This document shows, piece after piece, positions 46,674 through 58,500 of a DNA stretch of 64,000 nucleotides. Source of the stretch: Oxytricha trifallax (Eukaryota; Ciliophora; Spirotrichea; Sporadotrichida; Oxytrichidae); NCBI GenBank assembly GCA_000711775.1, contig ARYC01002009.1, positions 1 to 64,000 on the forward strand, in the 5' to 3' direction. Position numbers and translations under genes: made by a program. Each line of letters starts with the position of its first letter. The first letter of the stretch is position 1. Under the pieces are notes generated by a model that did not search any database, was not told the origin of the DNA, and saw only the letters and a program-made list of their open reading frames with translations.

Positions 46674-46772
46674 TAAAACCCAAGAACCCCTCCATTGAAA
46701 AAGCGTATGTCCCCTGGGGACAAATAGGGGACATAAACTTTATGTACCAAGGGGTTTCTGGTTTAGTAATAT
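46674..46772. repeat. Near-palindrome with two telomere-like arms and a G/C hairpin
   Basis: The left arm, TAAAACCCAAGAACCCCTCC, and the right arm, CCAAGGGGTTTCTGGTTTAG, are imperfect inverses of each other, and each resembles a mutated TBE end. Between them lies GTCCCCTGGGGAC, a perfect 13-base palindrome, then AGGGGACATAAACTTTATGT. It sits in the gap between the 22-kDa and 57-kDa TBE genes. Confidence 0.55.
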
Positions 46773-46866
46773 TTTATTTGACCACAATTTTAAGATTATT
46801 TTAGTTAACATAATTTAACCTATTTAATATAAGCTTTTAATTAATAAATTTCTCAAAATTTTAAAT

Positions 46867-48389
46867 ATGGAATCATCTTCATTGTCATCAGTCTATTCAA
46901 ATTCAAGCTCGTCTTAGGATTCAGAAGAGTCTAAAACAAAATTTATTGGTAACATTTTTATACATAAACATTTATTGACAGGAAACAAAATTGTAACTTG
47001 AAAGCATAAACTCTACAAAGAATACATGGAAACATGGATCAATAGAAGAAAGAGTAGAGCAAAAGCACTAAACAAAAAACCTCAAAAATTCACAAAATGT
47101 GGGATTTGCAAATAAGTGTACACTCCAGTAGAATTAAAAAGACATAAAAAAGTTCACTCTAGAAACTAAGGTTCATTCTCCTAACTTAAGCGACAAGGAA
47201 AATATGAATGTGCGGTGTGCCAGCAAAAAGAATTGAAAGCTTAAAATTTTGTTGATAAAGATTGCTTGCTCGTTAATTTATGTTCACACAGTTCAGAAGA
47301 ATTAACTTTGGCACAATACTCTAACATAGTACTAAATATTTATATATTAAATTCTTTTAGACAATCAAGTAGATTGAATGCATCAATGCAAAACACTCTT
47401 CAAGCAACTATGTAGATGTTCCCTGTCAAGCTTCATGAATTTCAAATTCATAATAAGCAAATATAATGCTGAATTCAAATGAAAATTTCAACATTAATCT
47501 AGAAGAAAGTGTCGTAATACTGGAATAATCAAGCCAGAAAAAAATTAAATAAATTAAAGAATTGAATGAGAAAGACTAATTAAACCCTTTTACTGACTTT
47601 TGTTAAATGGTAAAATGGGAACTAAAAGCAGTTTTTGAAATTTCCTCATAAATGGGAGTACTTTTTTATGATTAAAATGAATTTAATCAGCTAGATGGAG
47701 ACTTGCGTATTTATCTGAAAAAAGATTTGAATGAAGACCTAAATAAAGTGACAAGACTCTTGAATGAATTCAAATTAATGAGTCTGATTAAAGGAAATCA
47801 AGCTGATTATCTTGATTGTATTATTGGAGTATGCTTTGATGATACTAATGTTTATATTAAAACAAGAGAGAGTGAAACCAACTTATCGCTCATGATTCGG
47901 CTAGACAATATAAAATCGAAGAGGTAGCTAATAGATTCATTAGTTGAAGCTATTAAAGGGCTTCATTCACTGGGAATAACCCATAGGTACCTCACCCCAC
48001 AAAACATAAAGATTAAGTCACAAGAGAACCCCTAAATTATCCTAACTAACTTTGCTCATGCCTCAACAATAGACTTCAAATCTTAAATAAGTTAAATGCC
48101 TCTGACACTGTATTAACATCCTAACGATCTCAAGGAATTAGAAATGTCAGACATTAGACAAGACCTTTATTCTCTTGTCATTATAGTGATTGAATTAACA
48201 CTGGAAAAATCGTTTAAAATAGACAACAAAAAATACTAAGACTCAGGTAGGTTTTTTAGCTATCTTAGAAGATAGTTTAAAGAAGATTAAAATTTTGTTT
48301 TATTGCTTAAAAATATAGGGAATAACTTTGATTTTATAAGTTCAATTGATGATATTCATTTTTTAGCTACTTAAATTTAATAAAATTGA
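46867..48389 (+). pseudogene. TBE 57-kDa zinc-finger/kinase-like protein, broken
   Basis: Starts MESSSLSSVYSNSSSSQDSE. A C2H2 finger follows (FTKCGICKQVYTPVELKRHK, then VHSR), then a second Cys pair (YECAVCQQKELK). The kinase-like half has AIKGLHSLGITHRYLTPQN (HRD replaced by HRY), a DFG-region replaced by TNFAHA, then DIRQDLYSLVIIVIELTLE. The stop is TGA at 48387. An in-frame TGA near 47.0 kb and phase changes around 47.4-47.6 kb break it. The altered catalytic residues suggest a pseudokinase even in the parent. It ends about 4 kb from the transposase start, as in intact TBEs. Confidence 0.7.
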
Positions 48390-49333
48390 TGAATTAATTA
48401 ATTTATACAACCAACATAAATTCTTTGATATTTGATAAATCGTTGTTATTATAAACTTTTATATTAAAATTTTTGCCGAATAATTTTCATAGTCTTTAAT
48501 TTTAATTAGTAATTTACAAAATAAAATTAATCAGACAAAATATTCAACATTATTCCTTAATATTTAAGAATTTCTATAGAGTGTTAGTTTAATATAATTT
48601 CATATAAATATAAATTATTTATCATTCATTCTGATTATGATGTAATTAAAATATTCAATTGAACTTATTACATTTAACAATTAAAGAATTTCTATAAATA
48701 TTCTTAATTTGAGTGATCTTGAACTATCTCACTTCGAATATATATCAAATATGTAATTATTTTAATTATTAATTATATATTTACAATTCACATCTTAGGC
48801 TATAAATTATCAAGAATCTTAACTTAAATTCACTTCTTTGTTATACTCAGTTTTTTCATAATACTGATCTTTGAATTGAATAGTTATTATATTTTGATTT
48901 GAAGCAGTCGAAGATTGAGAAGGGGTTTAAGGGTCATATAACTACTCTTTTAACTTTTTATTTTCTATTTATTTGACTTGATCATTGGTATTGCAAAAAT
49001 TTAAATTGAAAATTCTCTATAGGAAACTTAATACCTTTTTTTAAAAAACTATGAATTCAAAAATTCTTAATATTTTTAAAAGCATTAAATATCAAGATGA
49101 ACTTAAATCTAATCGATTATTTCTTATAAATTTTTACTATCTGATGTGAACAAAATGACATTTTCATTTTTCTATAATTTCTGATCCTTAAAATCGACTA
49201 TTTTTTCTTATTTATCAAAAGCAAACGTTTACTTATTCATATTCTTGAATAACTTAAATACTGAAATACATATTTTATTGATAAATACAAAAATACTGAG
49301 ATATAAAGAAATTGGAACGATTACCAAATTTTA
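48390..49333. other. AT-rich spacer between TBE and inverted-repeat element
   Basis: No defensible gene. Very AT-rich with long T and A runs. Some reverse-strand open stretches around 48.8-48.95 kb are short and low-complexity. Confidence 0.5.
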
Positions 49334-50304
49334 GGGGGAAGTTTCCTGCCCTCGTGCAGTTTACCGCCCTCTATGGAAATTTTATGACAGAAATTAAAAT
49401 TTATAGTACTTCTTAACCCTATAGAAAAACATTCTTTAATTAATTTTAAGGTTTATATTTATTCATTGTCTAATTATATATTATAAATATGTTGCACAAC
49501 TTTTAAATTAATGATATATGTTATATTCATTAAATTATAATTATACATGCCAAACACACTTATAATAGCATGATTTACTCATATTATCAACAGTACTTAA
49601 AGTAAATGTTAAATAAAAATTATTCAAACAAATGATCAAGCTTCAGCCTTTGAAATCATTGAAGCTTGAACATTAATTAAGTTATATATTAATATTCATC
49701 AAAAGACATTAATTGCTAATTAAGTTAAGTTTTTAGTATATTTATATTATTTCCTTAAAAAGTTTTAAGATCCTTAAGTATCTAAATATAAATCCATCTG
49801 CATTTTTATGGTGCTTTATATTGATTCCTTAATCAAAATAAATGGACATAAAATAGTTCAAGTGTTATTATAGAACATTATTCTAAATCAATTAAGATTT
49901 ATTAAATTTACATTTAGAATTAAAGATTTTTTATATCAATTAATTATTTTTAAACTATTGTCAAGCTTCAACCTTTTAAAAACGTAAAAGCGAGCTTCAA
50001 CGTTTTAAAAGGTTGAAGCTTGGTGAGAGATACATTGATCATTTTAGATCTTGAAATTAAAATTTAATATATATTTTTTAATATTTAAACATATTTTAAA
50101 AATGGAAAGTTAAAGTTTTTTTTCCATCTTTTCCTTTGTCTGCAGCTAGAAATCTATCTGGCATGGCTTTCTATAAATATTTAAATTTTTTTCATGATAA
50201 AAATGAATTATTATGACATAATTGATGATAAAGATTTTGAGAAATTTATATAAATTATGTATTAAGCATTAAACTTCCGAAGGTGGCAGGAAACTTCCCA
50301 CCCC
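49334..50304. mobile_element. Inverted-repeat element, family 1, copy B (971 bp)
   Basis: Left end GGGGGAAGTTTCCTGCC, right end the inverse GGCAGGAAACTTCCCACCCC, the same terminal repeat as the element at 24519-25003. Flanks are AAATTTTA and AAATTTAT, an imperfect 8-bp duplication. The interior is AT-rich and non-coding. It contains a strong hairpin at about 49963-50024 (20-base arms CAAGCTTCAACCTTTTAAAA and inverse) and a related shorter one near 49637 around AGCTTCA/TGAAGCT. Probably an older insertion than copy A. Confidence 0.75.
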
Positions 50305-50339
50305 AAATTTATTGCCATTAAAATAATTTTATTTAAAGC

Positions 50340-52225
50340 TTTAGCAATATTATTTGAAACAGTTTAGGTATGACAAATTTCTTAAGGTGATGACAAATGT
50401 TTTTAAATTTTCATAATTCTCTATTTATTTCTAGTGAAATCAATATTTAAATGTTACTGAGAGAGTTTGTTCTTTAATTTTGGCTGACTTCTTTAAGAAA
50501 TTTCATCATAATTACAAATATTTTGGTAATAGGAATCGCTCTGAGAGAGTTGCAATAAACTGTCGTTATGTTCAGTTTATTCATCGTTTTATAATTCATA
50601 TTCATAATTGAGCAATTACTCTGTAAAAGAAAATAAATACTAAAAATTTAAAAATAGGAAAAAAGAGGTTAATTAAAGAGTTATACAGATATAAATTTTG
50701 AATTTACTGTAAAGTTAATTTGTTCTTTCCAAACATGACTGATCATAGAATATTTCAACAAATGCACACATTGAGTTTATTTGCACCATCCCACAGTATA
50801 AATATTATTCAATATTTGAATGGGACAGGTTGGTATCTCAATACACTATGGTAGCATGTTCAACCTTTATTTAGTTTATTATTCTTATGAAATTTAAGGT
50901 TTATTTTACATATTCAAAGATAGATTAGGCACTGATCTAGTATGATTATGTTAAGGAAGTGTTTTTCTAGTTTGAAATGTTGATGAATCGATGTTAAAAT
51001 ATAGGGTTTATCTTATTTGTCTATCTTTTCTAAACTACTCTGTAACTAAATCAAATAATGCTATTACATTTCAGGTTTATCCTTGCCTCCGAAGATAATT
51101 ATTTCTTAATTGCTTATTTGATGGCACATACCGACATTGAAAAGTGGGCCTTAAGAGTATTCACTATTAACTTTCACAATTTCCCATTCAAATATTTTAG
51201 AATTGGTATAGAAACATCTTTCAATTTAACCTGTTAATTCACGACTTTTTGTTGAGGTTCTTCCCCCAAAAACATATATCCACTGGTTATCAAAAAGATA
51301 ATTCATAGTATTTTTGGATATATTCATAAATTATATTATAAAAGACAAGCTGCACAAGTATCTCTAGCTTAGTTCAAGCTAGAGATGGGATACCACTCAT
51401 TTGATTAAACTCTATAAAGTTCACAGTGAGATAATACTTTGAATTATAAAAATGCGCTAAAAAGTAATCAATCAAACATTTTAAATTGTATTGACTCTTC
51501 ACATTAAACTCAAGTCCTCCAATAACTACTATAAATTCATGTTTTGAATCATAGATAGCTGTGTGATGAAATCTTTTTTATATCATACTAGCTTTATCTC
51601 TGACTCTTAAGTTTTCTTCTATGTCGATTTCGAAAACAGAAGATATAGCTTCCGATGAATACACGTCTTACCCTCCAATGCAAAATATTCTGTTTTCATC
51701 GGCTAGTATAGTTCGACTGAAATCTGGAATAATTCGTGAAATTTCTCGAACTTAAGATTCTTGTGATACCGGGTTGTAGGTTACTACAACATTAGTACCC
51801 CAATGAAGATACGGGATCAATGGCTGAGTTTCACTTTCAAACAAGAATTAATTGCAATCATCTCTTTCAGTCTTTTGCTTTAAGTTCAAAAGCATTTCAA
51901 TTAGTTTATCTTAATCGATTTTATTCTCTAAGTTTTGAATCATGGCCTAGGCACATGAATGACTTTCTCCAATAATTTCTTGGCATATAAAACAAATTTT
52001 ATTAGAGCTATCAAAGTGAAGAGTTTTTGTTTCTGTCGACTCCTTCGATTGAATAGTAAGAGACTTACGAGCTCTTTTATTTATTTTATTGTTACTATAG
52101 TCATTTGATGTGTTTGGGCATCTCAAACTCATAATTTAATCGTTTTTTGACACTTTCTTTTTATTTTATTCAAATAAGCAAGATTGAAAGTCGACTTCAC
52201 TTTTCTTAGAACAGTAAGCTCCCAT
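50340..52225 (-). CDS. Kelch-repeat protein with possible N-myristoylation
   Basis: ATG at 52225 gives MGAYCSKKS, a Gly2 start compatible with N-myristoylation. A polar region has a CxxC pair (KICFICQEIIGESHSC, about 51.97 kb) and a helix. Then come kelch-like blades: ENRIFCIGGQDVYSSEAISS, KRFHHTAIYDSKHEFIVVIG (GLEF follows), YFLITSGYMFLGEE and IPTCPIQILNNIYTVGW. The 'xVIGG' turns with spaced aromatic residues are the evidence for beta-propeller blades. An intron near 50.61-50.66 kb is likely. The 3' end is not well fixed; coding character is lost by about 50.35 kb, next to the inverted-repeat element. Kelch propellers bind partner proteins; the partner is unknown. Confidence 0.65.
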
Positions 52226-52728
52226 TATGTTTAATTTGTATATTCTCACACAGAATTTAAAATAATTCAATAAATTTGATTCACTAAATTGCTTACTAAT
52301 AAAGAAAAATTAAAAATGTTTATGATTAATAAATTGACTTTAATACTATAGGATGCTAAGATATAGTTAATTTATTTTAAATTTTATTTAAAAATATAGA
52401 TAATATTTCTATTTAAATTCACTTACCAGGTAATACTGTAATAATCTATGATTTACCTATTCAAGAAAACTACCAAATCTAAATCATGATATTTAAATCG
52501 ATCATTTTAAAATACCTTAAATAATCATTATGATTTGAGGGCTTATTTGCTATAAGTTAGCTTTCTTAATAACTGATTTAATATCTAAACAAAATGTTTA
52601 GATCTTATAATCTACTCGTAACTCTGGACTCTATTTTTTAATTGATCAAAAGCTAAGACAAATAAGTCATATTTATATTGTACTTATATCGACATAAATA
52701 ATTTAAGATTAAACATTTCTAATCGTAT
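52226..52728. other. AT-rich intergenic spacer
   Basis: Between the kelch gene start and the ALG5 stop. No gene or repeat seen. Contains the kelch gene's 5' region. Confidence 0.5.
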
Positions 52729-54142
52729 TCAGTAAGTGACATCTGTCTATCTCCAAAGCCTTACAGTGTACAAGAATTTGATTAAGAACATATCTCTTAA
52801 CATTTAAATCGATGCTTCTACTACATTCAAGTGAGACCCTTCAATCTCGTTCCATACTACTCCAACCTCTCTCACTGGCACTCTTTGCTGTCCGAGTAAA
52901 TAAAGTACTTCAACATCGAAGGACCATCTCTCAAGATGCTAGGTTGGGAAAACTAATTTAGCAGCATCTCTCGTGAAAATCTTGAACCCACATTGTGTAT
53001 CTTTAATGTTGTTTTTCAGGACGAACTGTACTATTTTGTGCATCACCCATGACAAGAAATTGCGCAATGCGTGTCTCTGTAGACATAATGTTAAATTCAT
53101 CAAAAAATTACCTCAACTTAAGAACCATCTTCTTTTCTTGATCCAATTGCGCAACTCTTGCCGTTTGTATCCATCGATTTGCATTCATTGAAAACTGTGT
53201 CTAGGCCCCTAATATCAGTTGCTCCATCGGCATCTGTGAAAAGAATATATCTTCCTCTAGAGTACAAACTTCCCTGTAAGAAAAGTTCTCAGAATTGATG
53301 TTTTAAATAATAAAAATTCTTGAAAGTTGGTTGGTCATAAACTCAAATAAGCCTAGGCGTAAATTTGTTTTTTATGCATTCAATTAGAGAAGTAGACTCC
53401 ACTTGAAAAACTTATAAACTTATAAATAATTCTACGTACTTATTTAACAGCACTGCCTTTCCCCTGATTCTGCACTTAATTAACACCTCTCACACACAAT
53501 TTCTTGCTTGTTGGATAATTTCTTGTATACTCCAATATTTATTCCATTGTTTTATCTTTTGAGCCATCATTCACAATAACTATCTCCGCAGTTCTGAATA
53601 ACTTTCCTTCATCTATTTTCTTTTGCAAGTACTATACCAATATATATTAGTAAATTATCCAATCAAAAAAGAATATTTCTGTACTATACTTACTTCTAAA
53701 GTACTTTAAATATTTTAAATAAGGTTATTTTTTTAATCAAAATTCAAAATTATAATATGGATCGTAATTTTGTACTAAAATTTTTTAACAATCATATATT
53801 AACGATGTATTAAAGTATCCTTCATCATAGTGGGGAGTCTGGACTCTTCATTATAGGCTGGCACAACGATTGAGATATCAATATCAAATGTTTTTTCGTC
53901 TAAAAGATATGGAATTTGCACATTTATTTTCTTCCCGTCGTCATATAACTCAATTCTTTAATTAAAAGTTACATAAAATTATCGTTTTCACTTACACTTT
54001 CTTTTGCTTTTAGTTTCTCCATCTGAAATAGGGGTCGAAGAACCAACGCACAAATAAAATTACAAAAATCTACAATAGTAAAAATGAGTTACAGAAGTTT
54101 GATACATACGGCAAAGGCCAAGTATAAAAGTGTCACTATCAT
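52729..54142 (-). CDS. ALG5: Dolichyl-phosphate beta-glucosyltransferase (ALG5-like)
   Basis: ATG at 54142 starts a hydrophobic N-terminal anchor (MIVTLLYLAFAVCIK). The glycosyltransferase family 2 core follows: FDIDISIVVPAYNEESR with DTLI (about 53.85 kb), SRGRYILFTDADGATDIRGL (53.25, the DxD-type metal/nucleotide site in the context typical of ALG5), SCAIGSRKEDGS (53.13), then a C-terminal domain RWSFDVEVLYLLGQQRVPVR (52.89) and a final helix before TGA at 52729. ALG5 transfers glucose from UDP-glucose to dolichyl phosphate on the cytosolic face of the ER, for N-glycan assembly. AT-rich gaps (about 53.28-53.45, 53.64-53.82, 54.06 kb) are introns or IESs. Length and order match the family (about 330 residues). 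Confidence 0.88.
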
Positions 54143-54321
54143 GTTTATTTAAGTAAACTATTATTAATTTATAGTAATTTATTTACTTCAACTAATAAAA
54201 TAAGTTATTAATTGGATTAAGAGTTTAATAAATACCATTATTTAGCCAGATATTTTTTAAGAAATAAATAATTCTAATTTGATTGGTATAGTCATCATAT
54301 TGTCTTTTTTAAAAAAACTTT

Positions 54322-54945
54322 TCACTAGATTTTCTTGATGTTTGAGAGACTTAATTTTTCATAATCAATGAATTTGCCAAAATCTTTGAGTTTTCTCTCT
54401 GTTTCAATAAGTTGTAACTATATAATGAAAAGAATTATGAGATTTGTTATCAAAGTACGAGTAATAAAATAATATTATTAGTAGTATAAATCTAGTATTT
54501 TCACAATAATGCACTATATCTAATACTTATAAATTTTTATTTCCTTCTTTAAGCAATCTTTAAGTCTTCTCTTAGTTGATATCTTCAACAATGACATAGT
54601 TTGAGCTGGTATATGCAATATATCTTAATTCCTTATTCCAAACTAAATTATTTTTGACACTTTAATCAGTAGTACAACTCAATACTTTTTTCAACTCCAT
54701 CTCATATTGTTCGTATCTATACCCTGATTTATTGTATTAGATTAAAGAATCGTGAGTTAAACCGTACGGGTTTTGAGCAGTTTTTTGTAATTGATTTGAT
54801 TAAGCAAGAGATTTTTAATTCATGAAGGGGTTTTGAGTTGAGTGAGCAGGATCAAAATCTCTAGTTGGAATCATATCTAAATTTCCCTCTTGATATTGCT
54901 GTTAATCTTATAGATTAATTTATTCAAGTTAAGTTTAATATAGAT
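54322..54945 (-). CDS. Short protein with a WD-like patch, unknown
   Basis: The reverse frame gives a Gln-rich leader (QINLQDQQQYQEGN), MIPTRDFDPAHSTQNPF, then ELKKVLSCTTDQSVKNNLVW and KELRYIAYTSSNYVIVEDIN, which resembles the first strand pair of some WD40 proteins. After an AT-rich interval (54.42-54.55 kb, likely intron) comes a helical end (LIETERKLKDFGKFIDYEKL), then TGA at 54322. At about 180 residues it is too short for a full propeller, so it may be a truncated WD protein, or a fragment whose remaining segments lie elsewhere. Start codon uncertain. Confidence 0.45.
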
Positions 54946-55520
54946 CATGAATTTTTTAAAATAAAGAATTATTTAAAGTAATTAAGATAACAGATTAAAT
55001 TTTTATTATTCTAAATTAAATTTAAGATGGGTTTATAGTTTTGAGACAAGTGCATCAAATACTCAATTGTAGAATTTTCTAAAACCTATGTATTTTAAAG
55101 TAAGTAAAACTTTGCTATGTTACAATATAAATAATTATCTTTACATTCTTACTGAATAAAATATGTAAGTTCAACAGGTTATAAAGATAAACAGAAAATT
55201 ATGATAATTTCAAACTGCGATAAATAAAATATCTAATCTCTCGATGACATATATACTCTATGAAACATAATTATTTAAACACAAATTATTTTCAACTTTA
55301 GGGCTCTACGCATAATAACAAATGACTTGGAAAACATAAAAATAAATAAAATATATGAATACAAATATAATATTAAGCTATTAGCATTATGTAAACATAT
55401 ATAAAAAGCACTTGCATATTTCATTTTTTATTTAATAGTTATGATTTAATATGCTTTAATATAAATCAATACAGTTTTTTCATTTTAAAATTAAATTAAT
55501 TCCCAATCTTTTGTATTTTA

Positions 55521-58500
55521 TCAATAGTAATTCTAATGATTCTCAGTCATTCTCATTAACTCGTCTCTTTCAAAAACGGGATCTTACTGCTGCAACTACT
55601 AGTTATTTAAATTAGTTGAAGTTTTTGGCTTAAGCTCTTCAAAATATTTATTGAGTTCTAGGGGAACTTCCTTATCTCCATAGAAACACCATTTGAATAC
55701 TCCGTTTCCTTCTCCTATAGAATACACAAATCTGAGATCGTCTTAAGCAATGACTTTTATTGGGTATTTAAAGTGTCCTAGGAATGCCTGGCAACTTGCT
55801 ATAACCTCCCCACGCATAGTTTGGTAAAATTTTAAACAAATATTTCTTATATCAACTTTCCTTAATGAATTACTAAATATTTCCATCTATCATATAAATT
55901 ATCAGCATAAAGTAATCGTAAACTTTGATAAGTCCTTCTCTGCCAGCAACGAATATATACTTATTATTTGCAGATATCTCGAAATCAAGACACTCCATAT
56001 CAGTTACACCATAAGATTCCTTCATAAATTACAGTTCGTTGAACCCTATGCGATAGAACTTGAGTTTTGAGGAAGTAGTCAAAACCACGAAATCTTTTGA
56101 GTTTGGAGCAAATCTTATTTTTTAGATTATGTCACCTGTTAGATCCAAGTGGAATTTCAAGGAGAAGTTCTTTGTTTCCCAAACTGTGATATTTTTTTAA
56201 TTTAAATTTCTAATGAAAAAAAATAATGATATAGAACTAAAAGTAGCTAATAAAATTAAGTTCTCTAAATAAAACATATTTTAAGGAATATTATTAGCAT
56301 TTGAAGAAATATTTGCCATATACTTTCCATCAGCACTGAAGTCTAAACTGAAATAATTGTCATTAGGAAATTCATAGTCAATAGTCTTAATAGGTTAGTA
56401 GCCCTTCTCTACATTAAATATCACTATCTTGCTTGATTTATAGAAGATACCCAGGAATCTATTATCAGGAGAGTATTATATATCCATTATTGGACTTTCG
56501 TAGATAATTTAAGTGGTTATAACATATTATGTGGGATAATATTTTCTTAAAATGCTCTAATTACAGTACGATATATTTCTTTTATTTAGATCATTGTCTC
56601 AGCAAGTAACTTGCCCTGTTACAAATCGAATATTCTTAAAAATCCAGACTTAAAACCTACTGATACACAGCAATCTTAATGACTAGATGAAATTTTATTA
56701 TCAAATTACATGCTATAATTAATCCATTAAAAGAGTACAGTATTTACCTGTTATAATTATTTCTAATAAATAGTAGGTAGATCATTTTGAGTGGTGAACT
56801 CGTTTTCTAGGTCCATGGTCTCTGCGTTCCAAATCTTAATGTACGAGTCTAAGCCAACAGTCACTAATTTCTTGGTTTGAGAATTGTAACACAAATCTGT
56901 AATATTCTCCTAGTGAGACCGTATGAGCACATTCAATAAAAATCAAAAAATGGTGTGACATTAATTATTAACATATTTATACTTTTAAATTTCTAAATTA
57001 TTTCAAACTTTTATCAAAGTTTTAATTAATAAAATTATCTTATTTTACAATATATTACAATTAACTTGAGCTATTTTTAAAAATTCAAAAATTTTTATTC
57101 ATTTAAAAACATTAAATTTGATAATAGAAATATTTTATTTTTAATTGTAAGAAGATAATTCCAAATCAAGAACAGCAACAGTACCTTATGAACTCAAAAC
57201 AAATTTATTATAAATTTGATATTTAAGTACATCTATATAGCTATATTACCATTAAATTAAAAATTATTAAAAAATTAAGTTTGTATGGGTATAATCCATT
57301 TTTTGTGAAAGATATATATATAGAAGTTTAAAAAATATTAATCTGTTTGAAATAACTAACTTAAGAATTTAAGAGAATTTTTAATTTGTAATTTATTTAT
57401 CTTGAGGAAATCTAAAATACTATGATATTAAAACTTTACGATTATAAGCTATGAATAAAGTTAATAATATAATTAAGTTAAATAATAATCAACGATAGTA
57501 TGATAAAGAATAATTATTATGATTCACTTAAAATCAAACATTTTAGCCAATATTATTCATCATTATTTATATATATTATTATTATAAAACAGATATCTCC
57601 TTTTCAGTTAGATTTATGTCACAATCTACAATCGGTTACTAAGTATTTACCTCTGAGATTAATTTGCTAAAATCTGTACTCCAAATACGTAAAATACCAT
57701 TAATTGAGGTTGTAACGCAAAACTTTTGTTCTGGAGACAGTTTCAATGAAGTTATTTTGTCTTCATTTATTTATAAAAACTTAGATAGCTATAGAAATTA
57801 ATCTTTTGCAATAGTAGTATTTATGTTTTTGCTTATCTTCATGAATTTGAATGATTTTATCAATTTATCTGCTTGAGTAGTTTGCAAAGTAAAGTAGCCC
57901 GCAGGTTGTTGTAACATACACATACCCAGGTTTCTTTTAATTTTTATCATTTAAAGTGAAGTCTACTACCGAGTGATTGAAAGTCTTCCCTCTACCTGTG
58001 TTGTTCAGGGCTACTGATTGACCGGGGAGATGGGAATTTTTCAGTTTGTAGAATCGGATGTTTTCTTTACCACAACTTACTAGAGAAGAGGATGATAAAC
58101 AAAGCATCTATGCTTTAAAACTTCACATAGAATTGATTTATATTAGAAAGTCCCATGTTTTATTATTGAAATCAGTTTACATCGTTGAATCTTAAATTGA
58201 CAACATCAAAGTCAGATAATTTGCATTCAATAATAATTATTAGAATTAATATTATATAATAAAAGATAATTATCTCGCATGAATTTCTACTTTCTTATAC
58301 TTAATCATATCTGCAAGGAGATAAACCAAAAACAAATCTCTTTTTTAGAAATCTTTACCAGATATAGCTAGGAGAGAACTGTCACAGCTCACACTTAGAG
58401 ATAAAATACTTTACAGAGGTGGCTTAAATGTAAATAAGCATAGTTGTTTTTTATAAGAAAATAATTTAGCTTAAATTAATCAATTGTTTGATTATTTGAA

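Larger units (their letters stand above)
44450..48400. mobile_element. Near full-length, decayed TBE transposon without telomeric ends
   Basis: Three genes in the order known for Oxytricha TBEs occupy about 3.9 kb, close to the 4.1 kb of complete elements: a 42-kDa DDE transposase (forward), a 22-kDa gene (reverse) and a 57-kDa zinc-finger/kinase gene (forward). Neither outer end shows C4A4 repeats (left flank 44423-44500, right flank after 48389), so the termini have been lost or heavily mutated. Frames are broken. Borders are approximate. Confidence 0.75.
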
